Shown: one piece after another, positions 6,922-15,530 of the stretch
Layout of the letters: each line of letters begins with the position of its first letter
Position numbering within the stretch: position 1 is the first letter of the stretch
Translations under genes and position numbers: made by a program
Source of the DNA: Coriobacteriaceae bacterium
GTDB taxonomy: Bacteria; Actinomycetota; Coriobacteriia; Coriobacteriales; Coriobacteriaceae
Assembly: GCA_025757745.1 (NCBI GenBank)
Contig: CP107217.1
Span: 992,001 to 1,056,000, forward strand
Direction: 5' to 3'
DNA: 64,000 nucleotides
Notes under the pieces: model-generated
Databases searched by the model: none
What the model saw: only the letters and a program-made list of their open reading frames with translations
What the model was told of the DNA's origin: nothing

Positions 6922-9669
6922 ATGTCTGAAAAGCGCCGTACCTTTGCCGTCATCGACGGCAACTCGCTCATGCATCGCGCCTTCCACGCCGTGCCGCCGA
7001 CCATGAACGCGCCGGACGGTCGCCCCACCAACGCGATCTTTGGTTTTCTGAACATGTTTCTTAAGATGATCGACGCCTTTAACCCCGACGGCGTCGTCGT
7101 GGCGTTTGACAAGGGCAAGCCGCGCGTGCGTATGGAGATGCTGCCGCAGTATAAGGCGCAGCGTCCGCCCATGGACCCCGATCTGCACGCGCAGTTCCCT
7201 ATGATCAAGGAGCTGCTCGCCGCGCTCAACGTGCCGATTCTGCAGTCCGAGGGCTGGGAAGGCGATGACATCCTGGGTACTATGGCGCGCCTGGGCGAGC
7301 AGGCCGGCTGTGATATGCTGCTGGTGACCGGTGATCGCGACATGTATCAGCTTGTTACCGAGCACGTCAACGTGGTCTCGACCCGTAAGGGCCTGTCCGA
7401 CGTGGCGATCATGACACCCGAGAGCGTGGACGATCTGTATCACGGCATTACGCCGGCGCTCGTGCCCGACTTTTATGGTCTGAAGGGCGACACGTCCGAT
7501 AACATCCCCGGCGTGCCGGGCATCGGCCCCAAAAAGGCGAGCGCGCTCATTGCGCAGTACGGTAGCCTGGACGAGGTCATCGCACACGCCGATGAGGTTA
7601 AGGGCAAGATGGGCGAGAACCTGCGTGCGCACATCGACGATGCGCTGCTGAGCCGCAAGGTCGCGACCATCCGCACCGATGCGCCTGTTGAGCTCGACTT
7701 TGAGGCGACGTCCTTCCCGGCGTTTTCTGCCGACGAGGTGTCTGCGGCGCTGGGCACGCTCGGCATTACGGCCATGCAGAACCGTTTCTTGGCGCTGATC
7801 AGCGGCGAGGGCGGGGCTGCTGCTTCCAGCACGTTTGAGATGCCCGCCGTCTCGCGTGCCGCTGCCGACGATGCCGAGGCGCTTGCTGCCGCTGCCGTCG
7901 AGATCGCTCGCGCGATTGATGCGGGTGAGTGGATTGCCGCCGTGGTGGATGATGACAAGGAGGAGGGCGCGCTTTTTGGTCTGACGCGCACGCTGTGGCT
8001 GGCGACGTCCAAGGGGCTGTTTGCTCTTGAGGAGGGCGACGGCGGTGCGTCTGCCGTGGTCGATGGCTTTAACGTTGCCCACGGCCTGATCGCCGGCGTG
8101 CTTGCGCGCCTGTTTATGGAGGGCCGCGTGGCGAGCCCGGATATGAAGGCGCTGCTGCATGAGCTTTCGCCCATCGATTCTTCCGAGCCCGAGCTCATGG
8201 ATCCGCTGGTCGTCGATTCCACGCGCATCTTCGATACCGTTGTCGCCGCCTACCTGTTGGATTCCGACCGCTCCGAGTTTGATGAGGCGTATCTGGCCGA
8301 TACCTATCTGCAGATGACGCTGCCTGCGGCACGTGGCGCAGAAGGCGCTGGCGAGGACGCTCCTGCGCCCGCCGCTCGCACGGCGGCCTTGACGCTGGCG
8401 CTGGTCGCACCGCTGCGTGACCGCATGGCCCGCGAGAACGCCGCCAACGTGTTCGATGGGATCGAGATGCCGCTCGTGCCGGTGCTTGCCAAGATGGAAC
8501 GCGCGGGCATGCTCGTAGACCCCGACCGTCTGCATAGTCTGTCCGAGGGACTTGCTACCCAGATCACCGATGTCGAGCGCAGTATTCGCGACCTAGCGGG
8601 TGACGAGACCTTTAACGTCGGCAGCCCCATGCAGCTCTCGCACGTGCTGTTTGATGTGATGGGGCTTCCGACCAAGGGCCTCAAAAAGACCAAGCGCGGC
8701 TATTATTCGACCAACGCCAAGGTGCTGAGCGACCTTGCCCGCGACCACGAGATCGTACGCCTTATTTTGGACTGGCGTGAGAAGTCCAAGATTAAGTCGA
8801 CCTATCTGGACACGCTAGGTCCGCTGCGCCGTGGTGACGGGCGTGTGCACACCACGTACAACCAGACCATCACCGCGACGGGGCGTCTGTCTTCGAGCGA
8901 CCCCAATCTGCAAAACATTCCGACGCGCTCGGAGCTGGGACGCACCGTCAAGACGGCGTTCTCGGCGGGCGAGGGCAGCGTCTTTTTGGCAGTGGACTAC
9001 TCGCAGATCGAGCTGCGTCTGCTGGCGCATCTCTCGGGCGATGAGCATCTGGTGCGCGCCTTTAACGAGGGCGAGGACTTCCATGCCGAGACGGCCGCGC
9101 GCGTATTTGGCGTGCCGGTGTCCGAGGTGACGCCCGACCTGCGCAGCCGCGCCAAGGCCGTGAACTTCGGCATCGTGTATGGTCAGCAGGCTTACGGTCT
9201 GTCGCAGTCGCTGCATATCTCGATGGCCGAGGCGCGCGACATGATTGACCGCTACTACGAGGCATACCCGGGCGTGCGCACGTTCCTCGACAACGTGGTG
9301 GCGCGTGCCAAGCAGACGGGTTACGCCGAGACCATGTACGGCCGTCGTCGTCATATTCCGGAGCTCAAGGCCAAAAACCCACAGCTCCGCGGCTTTGGCG
9401 AGCGCACGGCCATGAACCACCCCATGCAGGGCACCGCCGCCGACATCATCAAGATCGCGATGGCCCGCGTAAGCCGCCGTCTGGAAGAAGAGGGCTTTGC
9501 CGCCCACATGATCCTGCAGGTACACGACGAACTGGACTTTGAGTGCCCGGTCGAAGAAGTCGAACGCCTGACCGCCATGGTTCAAGACGTCATGGAACAC
9601 GTCGTAGACCTACGCGTACCGTTGATCGCCGAAGCCAGTACCGGCATAACCTGGGCAGACGCGAAATAG
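6922..9669 (+). CDS. polA: DNA polymerase I
   Basis: 915 residues. The N-terminal 5' nuclease domain (about 1-290) begins FAVIDGNSLMHRAF and has LVTGDRDMYQL and GLKGDTSDNIPGVPGIGPK. The C-terminal polymerase domain (from about 540) has motif A VDYSQIELR, the O-helix RSRAKAVNFGIVYG and motif C QVHDELDFE. The middle domain aligns by position to the 3'-5' exonuclease, but the D-x-E motif, the NxxxD segment and the YxxxD motif are not visible, so proofreading is probably lost, as in several Gram-positive PolA proteins. ATG 6922 follows AGCGAGG; a GTG 39 bases upstream is less likely. Confidence 0.97.
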   Translation: MSEKRRTFAVIDGNSLMHRAFHAVPPTMNAPDGRPTNAIFGFLNMFLKMIDAFNPDGVVVAFDKGKPRVRMEMLPQYKAQRPPMDPDLHAQFPMIKELLAALNVPILQSEGWEGDDILGTMARLGEQAGCDMLLVTGDRDMYQLVTEHVNVVSTRKGLSDVAIMTPESVDDLYHGITPALVPDFYGLKGDTSDNIPGVPGIGPKKASALIAQYGSLDEVIAHADEVKGKMGENLRAHIDDALLSRKVATIRTDAPVELDFEATSFPAFSADEVSAALGTLGITAMQNRFLALISGEGGAAASSTFEMPAVSRAAADDAEALAAAAVEIARAIDAGEWIAAVVDDDKEEGALFGLTRTLWLATSKGLFALEEGDGGASAVVDGFNVAHGLIAGVLARLFMEGRVASPDMKALLHELSPIDSSEPELMDPLVVDSTRIFDTVVAAYLLDSDRSEFDEAYLADTYLQMTLPAARGAEGAGEDAPAPAARTAALTLALVAPLRDRMARENAANVFDGIEMPLVPVLAKMERAGMLVDPDRLHSLSEGLATQITDVERSIRDLAGDETFNVGSPMQLSHVLFDVMGLPTKGLKKTKRGYYSTNAKVLSDLARDHEIVRLILDWREKSKIKSTYLDTLGPLRRGDGRVHTTYNQTITATGRLSSSDPNLQNIPTRSELGRTVKTAFSAGEGSVFLAVDYSQIELRLLAHLSGDEHLVRAFNEGEDFHAETAARVFGVPVSEVTPDLRSRAKAVNFGIVYGQQAYGLSQSLHISMAEARDMIDRYYEAYPGVRTFLDNVVARAKQTGYAETMYGRRRHIPELKAKNPQLRGFGERTAMNHPMQGTAADIIKIAMARVSRRLEEEGFAAHMILQVHDELDFECPVEEVERLTAMVQDVMEHVVDLRVPLIAEASTGITWADAK

Positions 9670-9703
9670 GAAAGCAACCACAGTTCCAAAGTAACCAAAA
9701 ACA

Positions 9704-9741
9704 GAAGGACGCCCCTCATCAACAAGGAGCGTCCTTCGTTC
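9704..9741 (+). terminator. Intrinsic terminator of polA
   Basis: A perfect 9-bp stem (GAAGGACGC with GCGTCCTTC) 35 bases after the polA stop, followed by a T-containing tail. Confidence 0.75.
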
Positions 9742-9804
9742 AATAAATTCAGCCAAAGTATCTAGGCGCCAAGACGCTATCTTGGCGGCAAGCAAGTCAC
9801 CGCA

Positions 9805-9934
9805 GGACCTGGCCGGGCGAGGCGGGTAAGTTTTTCGTAGATTCCGCACGAGCCGGAAAGCACTTAATGTGCTTTCCGAGCGAGCCCAGGACCTGACCGA
9901 GCGAAAAACTTACCCGCCTCGCCCGGCCAGGTCC
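9805..9934. repeat. Perfect 33-bp inverted repeat with nested hairpin
   Basis: Arms at 9805-9837 and 9902-9934 are exact reverse complements. The 64-bp interior holds a second perfect 9-bp hairpin (GGAAAGCAC with GTGCTTTCC, 9855-9877) and a partial direct copy of the arm start (CAGGACCTGRCCGRGCGA at 9803 and 9888). Short CTTGGCGGC/GCCGCCAAG matches extend the symmetry outward. It lies between polA and the convergent HAD gene, ending 11 bases before the latter's stop codon. No protein is encoded. Confidence 0.9.
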
Positions 9935-9945
9935 GACGAGCCACG

Positions 9946-10773
9946 TTAACGAGCCGCCAAGATGGCGTCGATGAGCGTCAGTACGCCCCCGTCGTTGTTG
10001 CTCGGAATGCGCCATTTGGCATGCGCGTTCATATGCTCTTCGGCATTGTCCACGATATAGCTATGCCCGACGCGCTCCAACATGGGGATGTCGTTGTAGG
10101 TATCGCCCACGGCGGCGGCGTCGGCGATATCGATGCCCAGGCGCTCGCAGAGATGTGCTACGCCCGACCCCTTGTCGACGCCCAGGTTCATGAAGTCGAT
10201 CCACTCGCGCCCGGCGTTCGTGACGTAGAGCTTGTCCGAGAACTCGGGGCTGTAGTCCTCGCGAAACGCTGGCTCGGCATCGTAGGCGGGGAAGAAGATC
10301 GAAATCTTGTTGGACTCGATATCAAGGCCCTCAAAGCTATCGACGTAGTTGATCGTGTTGTAGTACACGCTGATCTCGTCGTGGTACTGATGGTCGCGGG
10401 CGAGCACATAGAACTCGTCGTAGCAGCACAAGACGGGAACGGCACGCGGGTCCTCCGAGGCACGGGCGAGCACCTGCTGATACAGCGCCACATCGATGTT
10501 GCTCTTATAGATATAGCTGCCGCGATAGATGACGCAGGCTCCGTTGTCGGGACAAAAAGCAAGGCGGTTCTTAATGCTCTCGAACATTTCCTCGAGTTTG
10601 GGGGCGGGGCGTCCGCTGGCGGGGCAGAATACAATGCCTGCGTCGGCGAGCTTGTCCAGGCGCTCATCAAGACCCTGCGGCAACACGCGCTTGTCGGTGA
10701 GCAGCGTCTTGTCCATGTCGACGGCGAGAATCTTAATGTTTCCGATATTGGAGTCCGATTCGTAAGTTTGCAT
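9946..10773 (-). CDS. HAD-IIB (Cof-like) phosphatase
   Basis: 275 residues. Motif I is AVDMDKTLLTDK (nucleophile and acid Asp), motif II is the Ser in CPASGRPAPK, motif III the Lys in VDKGSGVAHL, and motif IV GDTYNDIPML. The large cap inserted after motif II marks subclass IIB; relatives dephosphorylate sugar phosphates, FMN or related metabolites. The start ATG lies after GAAAGGCG. Two other HAD proteins occur in this window (31027-31857, a distant relative, and 33819-34577). Substrate unknown. Confidence 0.9.
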   Translation of the reverse strand: MQTYESDSNIGNIKILAVDMDKTLLTDKRVLPQGLDERLDKLADAGIVFCPASGRPAPKLEEMFESIKNRLAFCPDNGACVIYRGSYIYKSNIDVALYQQVLARASEDPRAVPVLCCYDEFYVLARDHQYHDEISVYYNTINYVDSFEGLDIESNKISIFFPAYDAEPAFREDYSPEFSDKLYVTNAGREWIDFMNLGVDKGSGVAHLCERLGIDIADAAAVGDTYNDIPMLERVGHSYIVDNAEEHMNAHAKWRIPSNNDGGVLTLIDAILAAR

Positions 10774-10916
10774 AAAAGCGCGCCTTTCGTTTCGAGATTG
10801 TTTCAGACGTTATAGTCATAAACTAGTAATCGGGCGTATTTTCGCAGGAACGAAGCCTGTTTGCATCACGATTCACAAAGTAATGAAAAAACTTTTCAGA
10901 AATTTGAATTTGTCGC

Positions 10917-10944
10917 TTGTACTGCGGGCACTTTAGCGTAATAT
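10917..10944 (+). promoter_or_regulatory. Probable promoter of the argG leader transcript
   Basis: TTGTAC (10917-10922) and TAATAT (10939-10944) are separated by 16 bp, in an AT-rich upstream stretch. Transcription would start near 10951, about 100 nt before the Arg-rich leader peptide and about 375 nt before argG, leaving a long 5' leader. Confidence 0.5.
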
Positions 10945-11047
10945 AGCGACCATCGAAAACGGAGACGGAAAAACAACCGCTTACCGAGGAAAAGGTACCG
11001 TTTGCGATATTTGAATTGCGCCCGGCGATATGTGAAAGGAGAGGCAG

Positions 11048-11122
11048 ATGCAGTTCGTAAAGATCATCACCACTGCAGACAATGCCATCCGACGCCAGCG
11101 CGCAATTTCCCGACGACGATAA
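11048..11122 (+). CDS. Arg-codon-rich 24-aa leader peptide upstream of argG
   Basis: A 24-codon frame starts with ATG 11048 after a good ribosome site (AAAGGAGAG). It reads MQFVKIITTADN, then AIRRQRAISRRR, then TAA, with six Arg codons among the last ten and a terminal CGA-CGA-CGA run. The last codons lie in a small hairpin (GACGAT with ATCGTC). A CCTCAA/TTGAGG stem with downstream T-rich sequence follows at 11151-11172. The layout matches amino-acid attenuators, where stalling on scarce charged tRNA changes downstream RNA folding; here it would sense arginine for argG. Inference only; no other role for so short a frame is evident. Confidence 0.6.
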   Translation: MQFVKIITTADNAIRRQRAISRRR

Positions 11123-11327
11123 CAATCGTCTCTGTCCGCATGGGGCGAATTGCCTCAAGAGAGTCATTTTGAGGTCGTTGGGTTTTAGCACGACATTGCT
11201 GCATGTTTCTAGGGCATGTATGTGCTGATTTTTGCTTTTTAACCTGATATTGCACGGTATTTGACCTTGAAATGACTTGCAACTGACCGATGTTCTAACT
11301 AGCTACCAAGGGCGAAAGGAAACAGCC

Positions 11328-12554
11328 ATGAGCAAGGAAAAAGTCGTTCTCGCATATTCCGGTGGTCTTGATACATCCGTATGTGTCAAGTGGCTCCAGG
11401 ACGAGAAGAATCTCGATGTCGTTTGTGTCTGCGGCAACGTGGGTCAGGAAGAGACCGGCCTGGACGCCAAGAAGCAGAAGGCACTCGACCTGGGCGTTCT
11501 CGATTGCCAGGTGCTCGACCTGCGCGACGAATTCTCCGATGAGTTCCTGACTAAGGCCATCGCCGCCAACTCCATGTATGAGAACAAGTACCCGCTGCTC
11601 TCCGCCCTGTCTCGTCCGCTGCTCGCCAAGAAGCTCGTCGAGGTCGCTCACGAGTTTGGCGCGACCTACGTCGCTCACGGCTGCACCGGCAAGGGTAACG
11701 ACCAGGTTCGTTTTGAGGCTGCCGTCAAGGCCCTCGACCCCGAGCTTAAGGTTATCGCCCCGGTTCGCGAGTGGGATCTGAAGTGCCGTCCCGACGAGGT
11801 CGCCTATGCTCACGCCCACAACGTGCCGGTTCCCGAGGGTGCCAATGACAACCCCTATTCCATCGACGATAACCTGTGGGGTCGTGCCATTGAGTGCGGC
11901 CACCTGGAGGATCCCTGGAACGAGCCGCTCGATGACGCCTGGGTTATGACCAAGAATCCCGAGGACACGCCCGACACCCCGACGTATACCGAGATTGAGT
12001 TTGAGGCCGGCAAGCCCGTCGCCGTCGACGGCAAGAAGATGAAGCTCTCCGAGATCGTCATCGCCCTCAACAAGATTTCCGGCGACAATGGCTTTGGCCG
12101 CCTCGATCTGGTCGAGGATCGCCTGGTGGGCCTTAAGAGCCGCGAGTGCTACGAGGTTCCCGGAGCCCTGACGCTCATCACCGCCCACAAGGCGCTCGAG
12201 GACATTTGCGTTGAGGGCGACCTGCTCAAGACCAAGATCAAGCTCGAGCAGGATTGGGCCACCGCCGTGTACAACGGCCAGTGGTACAGCCCGCTCAAAA
12301 ACGCGCTCGATGCCTTTATGGCCGATACCCAGAAGTTCGTGACCGGCACTGTCCGTCTGAAGTTCTTTAAGGGCAACTGCCACGTTGTCGGCCGCAAGAG
12401 CCCCTTTAGCCTCTACGACTACGGTCTGGCTACCTACGACCGCGACACCACGTTTGACGAGAAGGCCAGCGCCGGCTTTATCGAGATCGATACGCTGTCG
12501 CTCAAGACGTGGGCAAAGGTCCAGGGCCCCAGCTCTGCTGCCGCCCAGGCCTAG
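11328..12554 (+). CDS. argG: Argininosuccinate synthase
   Basis: 408 residues, normal family length. It joins citrulline and aspartate with ATP to argininosuccinate. The PP-loop ATP motif AYSGGLDTS is at 9-17, and AHGCTGKGNDQVRFE is the citrulline/aspartate-binding segment. The ATG at 11328 follows GAAAGGAA; the 205-nt leader between the Arg-rich leader peptide and this start contains several possible hairpins. argH follows on the same strand about 520 bp downstream, the two completing the arginine pathway from citrulline. Confidence 0.97.
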   Translation: MSKEKVVLAYSGGLDTSVCVKWLQDEKNLDVVCVCGNVGQEETGLDAKKQKALDLGVLDCQVLDLRDEFSDEFLTKAIAANSMYENKYPLLSALSRPLLAKKLVEVAHEFGATYVAHGCTGKGNDQVRFEAAVKALDPELKVIAPVREWDLKCRPDEVAYAHAHNVPVPEGANDNPYSIDDNLWGRAIECGHLEDPWNEPLDDAWVMTKNPEDTPDTPTYTEIEFEAGKPVAVDGKKMKLSEIVIALNKISGDNGFGRLDLVEDRLVGLKSRECYEVPGALTLITAHKALEDICVEGDLLKTKIKLEQDWATAVYNGQWYSPLKNALDAFMADTQKFVTGTVRLKFFKGNCHVVGRKSPFSLYDYGLATYDRDTTFDEKASAGFIEIDTLSLKTWAKVQGPSSAAAQA

Positions 12555-12707
12555 CGCCTCCTTCCCTTGGTATCCGCGCGGCCCATCCGCGTGATACATA
12601 ACGGGCGCACGGGGTCCCTACCTTTCGTTATGCTTGCTGACACTTCTTAACATCGGTGGCCCCTACGTTCCGCCCGCATATATGATGCCGCGTCTGCGGC
12701 TGAGTCC

Positions 12708-12737
12708 GAGCCCCGCCGGGGTTGTCCGGCGGGGCTC
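12708..12737 (+). other. Strong hairpin between argG and argH
   Basis: A perfect 12-bp GC-rich stem (GAGCCCCGCCGG with CCGGCGGGGCTC) with a 6-nt loop, followed by CTTCTATC rather than a full T-run. It may terminate or attenuate the argG transcript before the small frame at 12788. Confidence 0.65.
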
Positions 12738-12787
12738 CTTCTATCAATTTGGCGGCTCTGCGCCTATATATATGAGGAGTATCCATT

Positions 12788-12958
12788 ATGTTCAATGCTA
12801 TCGCGCATGCTTTACTTGCCCTCGCGCCCGAGTTCGATGCTGCAAGGGTCGAGGACGTCCCTATGAGCCTGAAGGCCTGGATCGATGGTTCGCAGGGCAA
12901 CATCCGGAGGGAGACGTTGGGCGCCAAGTGCCAGGTGCGTCACTTCTTTGCAAATTAG
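12788..12958 (+). CDS. Small 56-aa protein of unknown function between argG and argH
   Basis: A 56-codon frame starts at ATG 12788 with GAGGAG upstream and ends 118 bases before argH. The product begins MFNAIAHALLALAPEFDAA, an amphipathic helical stretch, and continues with WIDGSQGNIRRE. There is no signal peptide, membrane segment or known motif. The good ribosome site and codon use like its neighbours favour a real gene; position in the arg cluster is the only hint of role. A regulatory short frame is possible. Confidence 0.45.
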   Translation: MFNAIAHALLALAPEFDAARVEDVPMSLKAWIDGSQGNIRRETLGAKCQVRHFFAN

Positions 12959-13076
12959 CTGCATGGACCCGCGCACGGTGGGGAATGTGCAAAACTAGCG
13001 GTTGATAAATCGCTTTAGCGACAGGGTGCCTTGCTTTGGGCGCTTGTTTAGGTATTTGATGAAAGGAGACGGTTCC

Positions 13077-14507
13077 ATGGCTCTTTGGGGCGGTCGTTTT
13101 GAGGCGGGCGTGGCCGAGGTCACGCAGGAGTTTGGCGCGTCGCTGCCGGTCGACAAACATCTTTATAAGCAGGATATCGCCGGCTCTAAGGCACATGCCA
13201 AGATGCTGGCCGCCCAGGGCATCATCAGTGCCGAGGACGAGCAGGCGATCTCCGAGGGCCTGATCGGAATTGAGCAGGATATCGATGCCGGTAACTTCAC
13301 CTTCGACATCAACGACGAGGACATTCATATGTCCATCGAGAGCGAGCTGACGCGCCGCATCGGCGAGGCGGGCAAGCGCTTGCATACCGGACGTTCGCGC
13401 AACGACCAGGTTGCGACCGATACGCGCCTGGGCGTCAAGGCGCTCGCCAAGGAGCTCATGGAGGCCAATCTTTCGCTTCGCCGTGTGCTGGTGGATGCCG
13501 CTAAGAAGTACGAAAAAGTGATTCTACCTGGCTACACGCACATGCAGCATGCTCAGCCCGTGCTGCTGTCGCATCACTTGCTGGCGTATTCCTGGATGTT
13601 CGCGCGCGACTTTACGCGCCTGAAGGCCGCCTTTGATGCCGCCGACAACTGCCCACTGGGTGCTGCCGCGCTTGCCGGCACGAGCTATCCGCTCGATCGC
13701 CAGATGACGGCTGCCGAACTTGGCTTTGCGGGTGTGATCCCTAACTCGCTCGACGCTGTTTCCGATCGCGATTTCCTGCTCGATCTGCATTACGCTGGCT
13801 CCGTTATGGCCATGCATCTGTCGCGTCTTTCCGAGGAGATCGTGCTGTGGTCGAGCTCCGAATTTGGCTTTATCACGCTTTCCGACTCTTACTCCACCGG
13901 CTCGTCCATCATGCCGCAGAAGAAAAATCCCGACTTTGCCGAGCTGATCCGCGGCAAGAGCGGCCGCGTCTACGGCAACCTGGTGCAGCTACTGGTGACC
14001 ATGAAGGGCCTGCCGCTTGCTTATAACAAGGACTTGCAGGAGGACAAGGAGGGCGCGCTCGATACCGCCCATACGCTCATGCAGTGCCTGTCGGTTATGG
14101 CCGGTATGATTTCGACTTGGACCGTCAACGAGGATGCCATGGCGTGCGAGTGCGGCGTGGGACACCTTGCCGCCACCGATGTTGCCGATTACCTGTCTAA
14201 GCGTGGTCTGCCGTTCCGCGAGGCGCACGCCGTGGTGGGCCATCTGGTCCTGATGTGCGAGAAGCGCGGCTGCAATCTTGAGGACCTGCCGTTCGAGGTG
14301 TTCCAGGAGGCAAGCCCGCTCTTTGAGCGCGATATTACCGAGGCGCTCGATATCCCGTCGATTGTCGCTGCGCGCACGACCGAGGGCGGTACCGCTCCTG
14401 CCGCCGTTGCCGTCCAGCTGGAGCGTGCCGAGGTACAGCTCGTGGCCGACGAGCGCGTGTTTGGGTCGCTGACCAAGGTCGTCGAGATGGGCCACGGGGC
14501 AAAGTAA
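13077..14507 (+). CDS. argH: Argininosuccinate lyase
   Basis: 476 residues. It cleaves argininosuccinate to arginine and fumarate. The aspartase/fumarase superfamily signature SSIMPQKKNPD is near residue 275-285 (its flexible Ser loop carries the catalytic base); HTGRSRNDQVATD and YTHMQHAQPV are the other conserved substrate-binding segments. The start MALWGGRFE at 13077 is the typical ArgH N-terminus and has AAAGGAGA upstream. The C-terminal region RGLPFREAHAVVG is also family-typical. Confidence 0.97.
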   Translation: MALWGGRFEAGVAEVTQEFGASLPVDKHLYKQDIAGSKAHAKMLAAQGIISAEDEQAISEGLIGIEQDIDAGNFTFDINDEDIHMSIESELTRRIGEAGKRLHTGRSRNDQVATDTRLGVKALAKELMEANLSLRRVLVDAAKKYEKVILPGYTHMQHAQPVLLSHHLLAYSWMFARDFTRLKAAFDAADNCPLGAAALAGTSYPLDRQMTAAELGFAGVIPNSLDAVSDRDFLLDLHYAGSVMAMHLSRLSEEIVLWSSSEFGFITLSDSYSTGSSIMPQKKNPDFAELIRGKSGRVYGNLVQLLVTMKGLPLAYNKDLQEDKEGALDTAHTLMQCLSVMAGMISTWTVNEDAMACECGVGHLAATDVADYLSKRGLPFREAHAVVGHLVLMCEKRGCNLEDLPFEVFQEASPLFERDITEALDIPSIVAARTTEGGTAPAAVAVQLERAEVQLVADERVFGSLTKVVEMGHGAK

Positions 14508-14893
14508 GGGTTTGCTTGAGGCTTATTGGCCATTTATTGATAAATCGTTTTTGCTTCTTACGGGCGTCTGCTGATGTGGGCGTCTGTATTTTGTTGTAAT
14601 GGGGGAGGGGCTTGTCGAGAACTTCTGTAGGACCTTTGGACAGGTTGTGAAGGGGGGTACGTTCACAGGCGGCAACCGACCGTCCGCTCGGTTCGGTGCG
14701 GTTGATGGACAGTCGGATGGTACTCTAGTCGGGCTTCGAAACAGAAGTGACACATATAGAACGCTTCAATTAATTGCAGCGCTTCAATAAACAGTTTTTT
14801 GTTTAACTGCAGCTAAAACTCTGTTACGATGCAGTCCAGGCGAGTGCCGGAATGGGACTTGGGCACGCGCGAACCTACTTGAAAGGCTACCTT
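14508..14893. other. Intergenic region argH-ndk without recognised gene
   Basis: No credible coding frame, tRNA or strong terminator is seen in these 386 bases. The last 120 bases are AT-rich and contain duplicated CGCTTCAAT segments (14761, 14780) and an A/T-rich GCAGC...CTGCAGC inverted pair around 14776-14813. TTGTTT and TGTTAC with 17-bp spacing near 14799-14828 could be the ndk promoter. Confidence 0.4.
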
Positions 14894-15298
14894 ATGGCTA
14901 TCGAGAAGACCTTCATCATGATTAAGCCCGACGCCGTGCGCGATCGCAAGATCGGCGAGATCGTTACTCGCATTGAGCGCAGCGGCCTTGTCATCGAGTG
15001 CATGGAGATGACCACGCTCGAGCGCGCTACCGTCGAGGAGCACTACGCTCATCTGGCCGACAAGCCTTTCTTTGGCGGTCTCTGCGACTTTATGACGAGC
15101 GGTCCGGTCGTCAAGATGGTCGTTTCCGGTCTTTCTGCTGTCTCCAAGATGCGCACCCTTATGGGCGCTACTAACCCGCTTGATGCTGCCCCCGGCACCA
15201 TCCGCGGCGACTTCGCTGTCGATGTCAACGCCAACGTGATTCACGGCTCCGATTGCCTGGAGAACGCCGAGATCGAGATCAAGCGCTTCTTTGGCTAA
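14894..15298 (+). CDS. ndk: Nucleoside diphosphate kinase
   Basis: 134 residues, standard length. It transfers the gamma-phosphate between nucleoside tri- and diphosphates through a phospho-histidine. The N-terminal EKTFIMIKPDAV is the family start and the active-site segment NVIHGSD carries the catalytic His near 117. Conserved MTSGPVVKMV and TNPLDAAPGTIRGDF are nucleotide-binding segments. ATG 14894 follows GAAAGG. Confidence 0.97.
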   Translation: MAIEKTFIMIKPDAVRDRKIGEIVTRIERSGLVIECMEMTTLERATVEEHYAHLADKPFFGGLCDFMTSGPVVKMVVSGLSAVSKMRTLMGATNPLDAAPGTIRGDFAVDVNANVIHGSDCLENAEIEIKRFFG

Positions 15299-15337
15299 AC
15301 CAGCTTTGACTCCTTAAAGCTGTTAGCGTGTGGCTTA

Positions 15338-15370
15338 GGCGCAGCGGAACTCCATCCGCGGCGCCTTTTT
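15338..15370 (+). terminator. Intrinsic terminator of ndk
   Basis: An 11-bp stem with one mismatch (GGCGCAGCGGA with TCCGCGGCGCC) followed by five T residues, 40 bases after the ndk stop. Confidence 0.8.
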
Positions 15371-15377
15371 ATCCCAG

Positions 15378-15445
15378 TAGATTTTTGGGACATGGCTAGA
15401 AATCTACCTTTTGTCGCACATGGACTGCGAAAGGTAGATTTCTAG
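15378..15445. repeat. Palindromic repeat built on GGTAGATTT
   Basis: A perfect 16-bp inverted repeat (15396-15411 and 15430-15445, CTAGAAATCTACCTTT) with an 18-bp loop that itself holds TCGCA/TGCG. A further partial copy, GTAGATTTTTGGGACATGG, precedes it at 15378, so the motif alternates in orientation three times. It lies between the ndk terminator and the rpiB terminator. Confidence 0.8.
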
Positions 15446-15471
15446 GTATGCACCAATAATCTAATAAAGAG

Positions 15472-15501
15472 CCCCCGCCCGGATTGCGTTCCGGACGGGG
15501 G
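15472..15501. terminator. Terminator, probably serving rpiB (usable from both sides)
   Basis: A 12-bp stem (CCCCCGCCCGGA with TCCGGACGGGGG, one G-U pair) has T-rich sequence on both flanks: TTTTCG on the plus strand and TCTTTATT on the minus strand. Confidence 0.8.
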
Positions 15502-15530
15502 TTTTCGTTGGCGTATGGCGTTGTAGGTCT

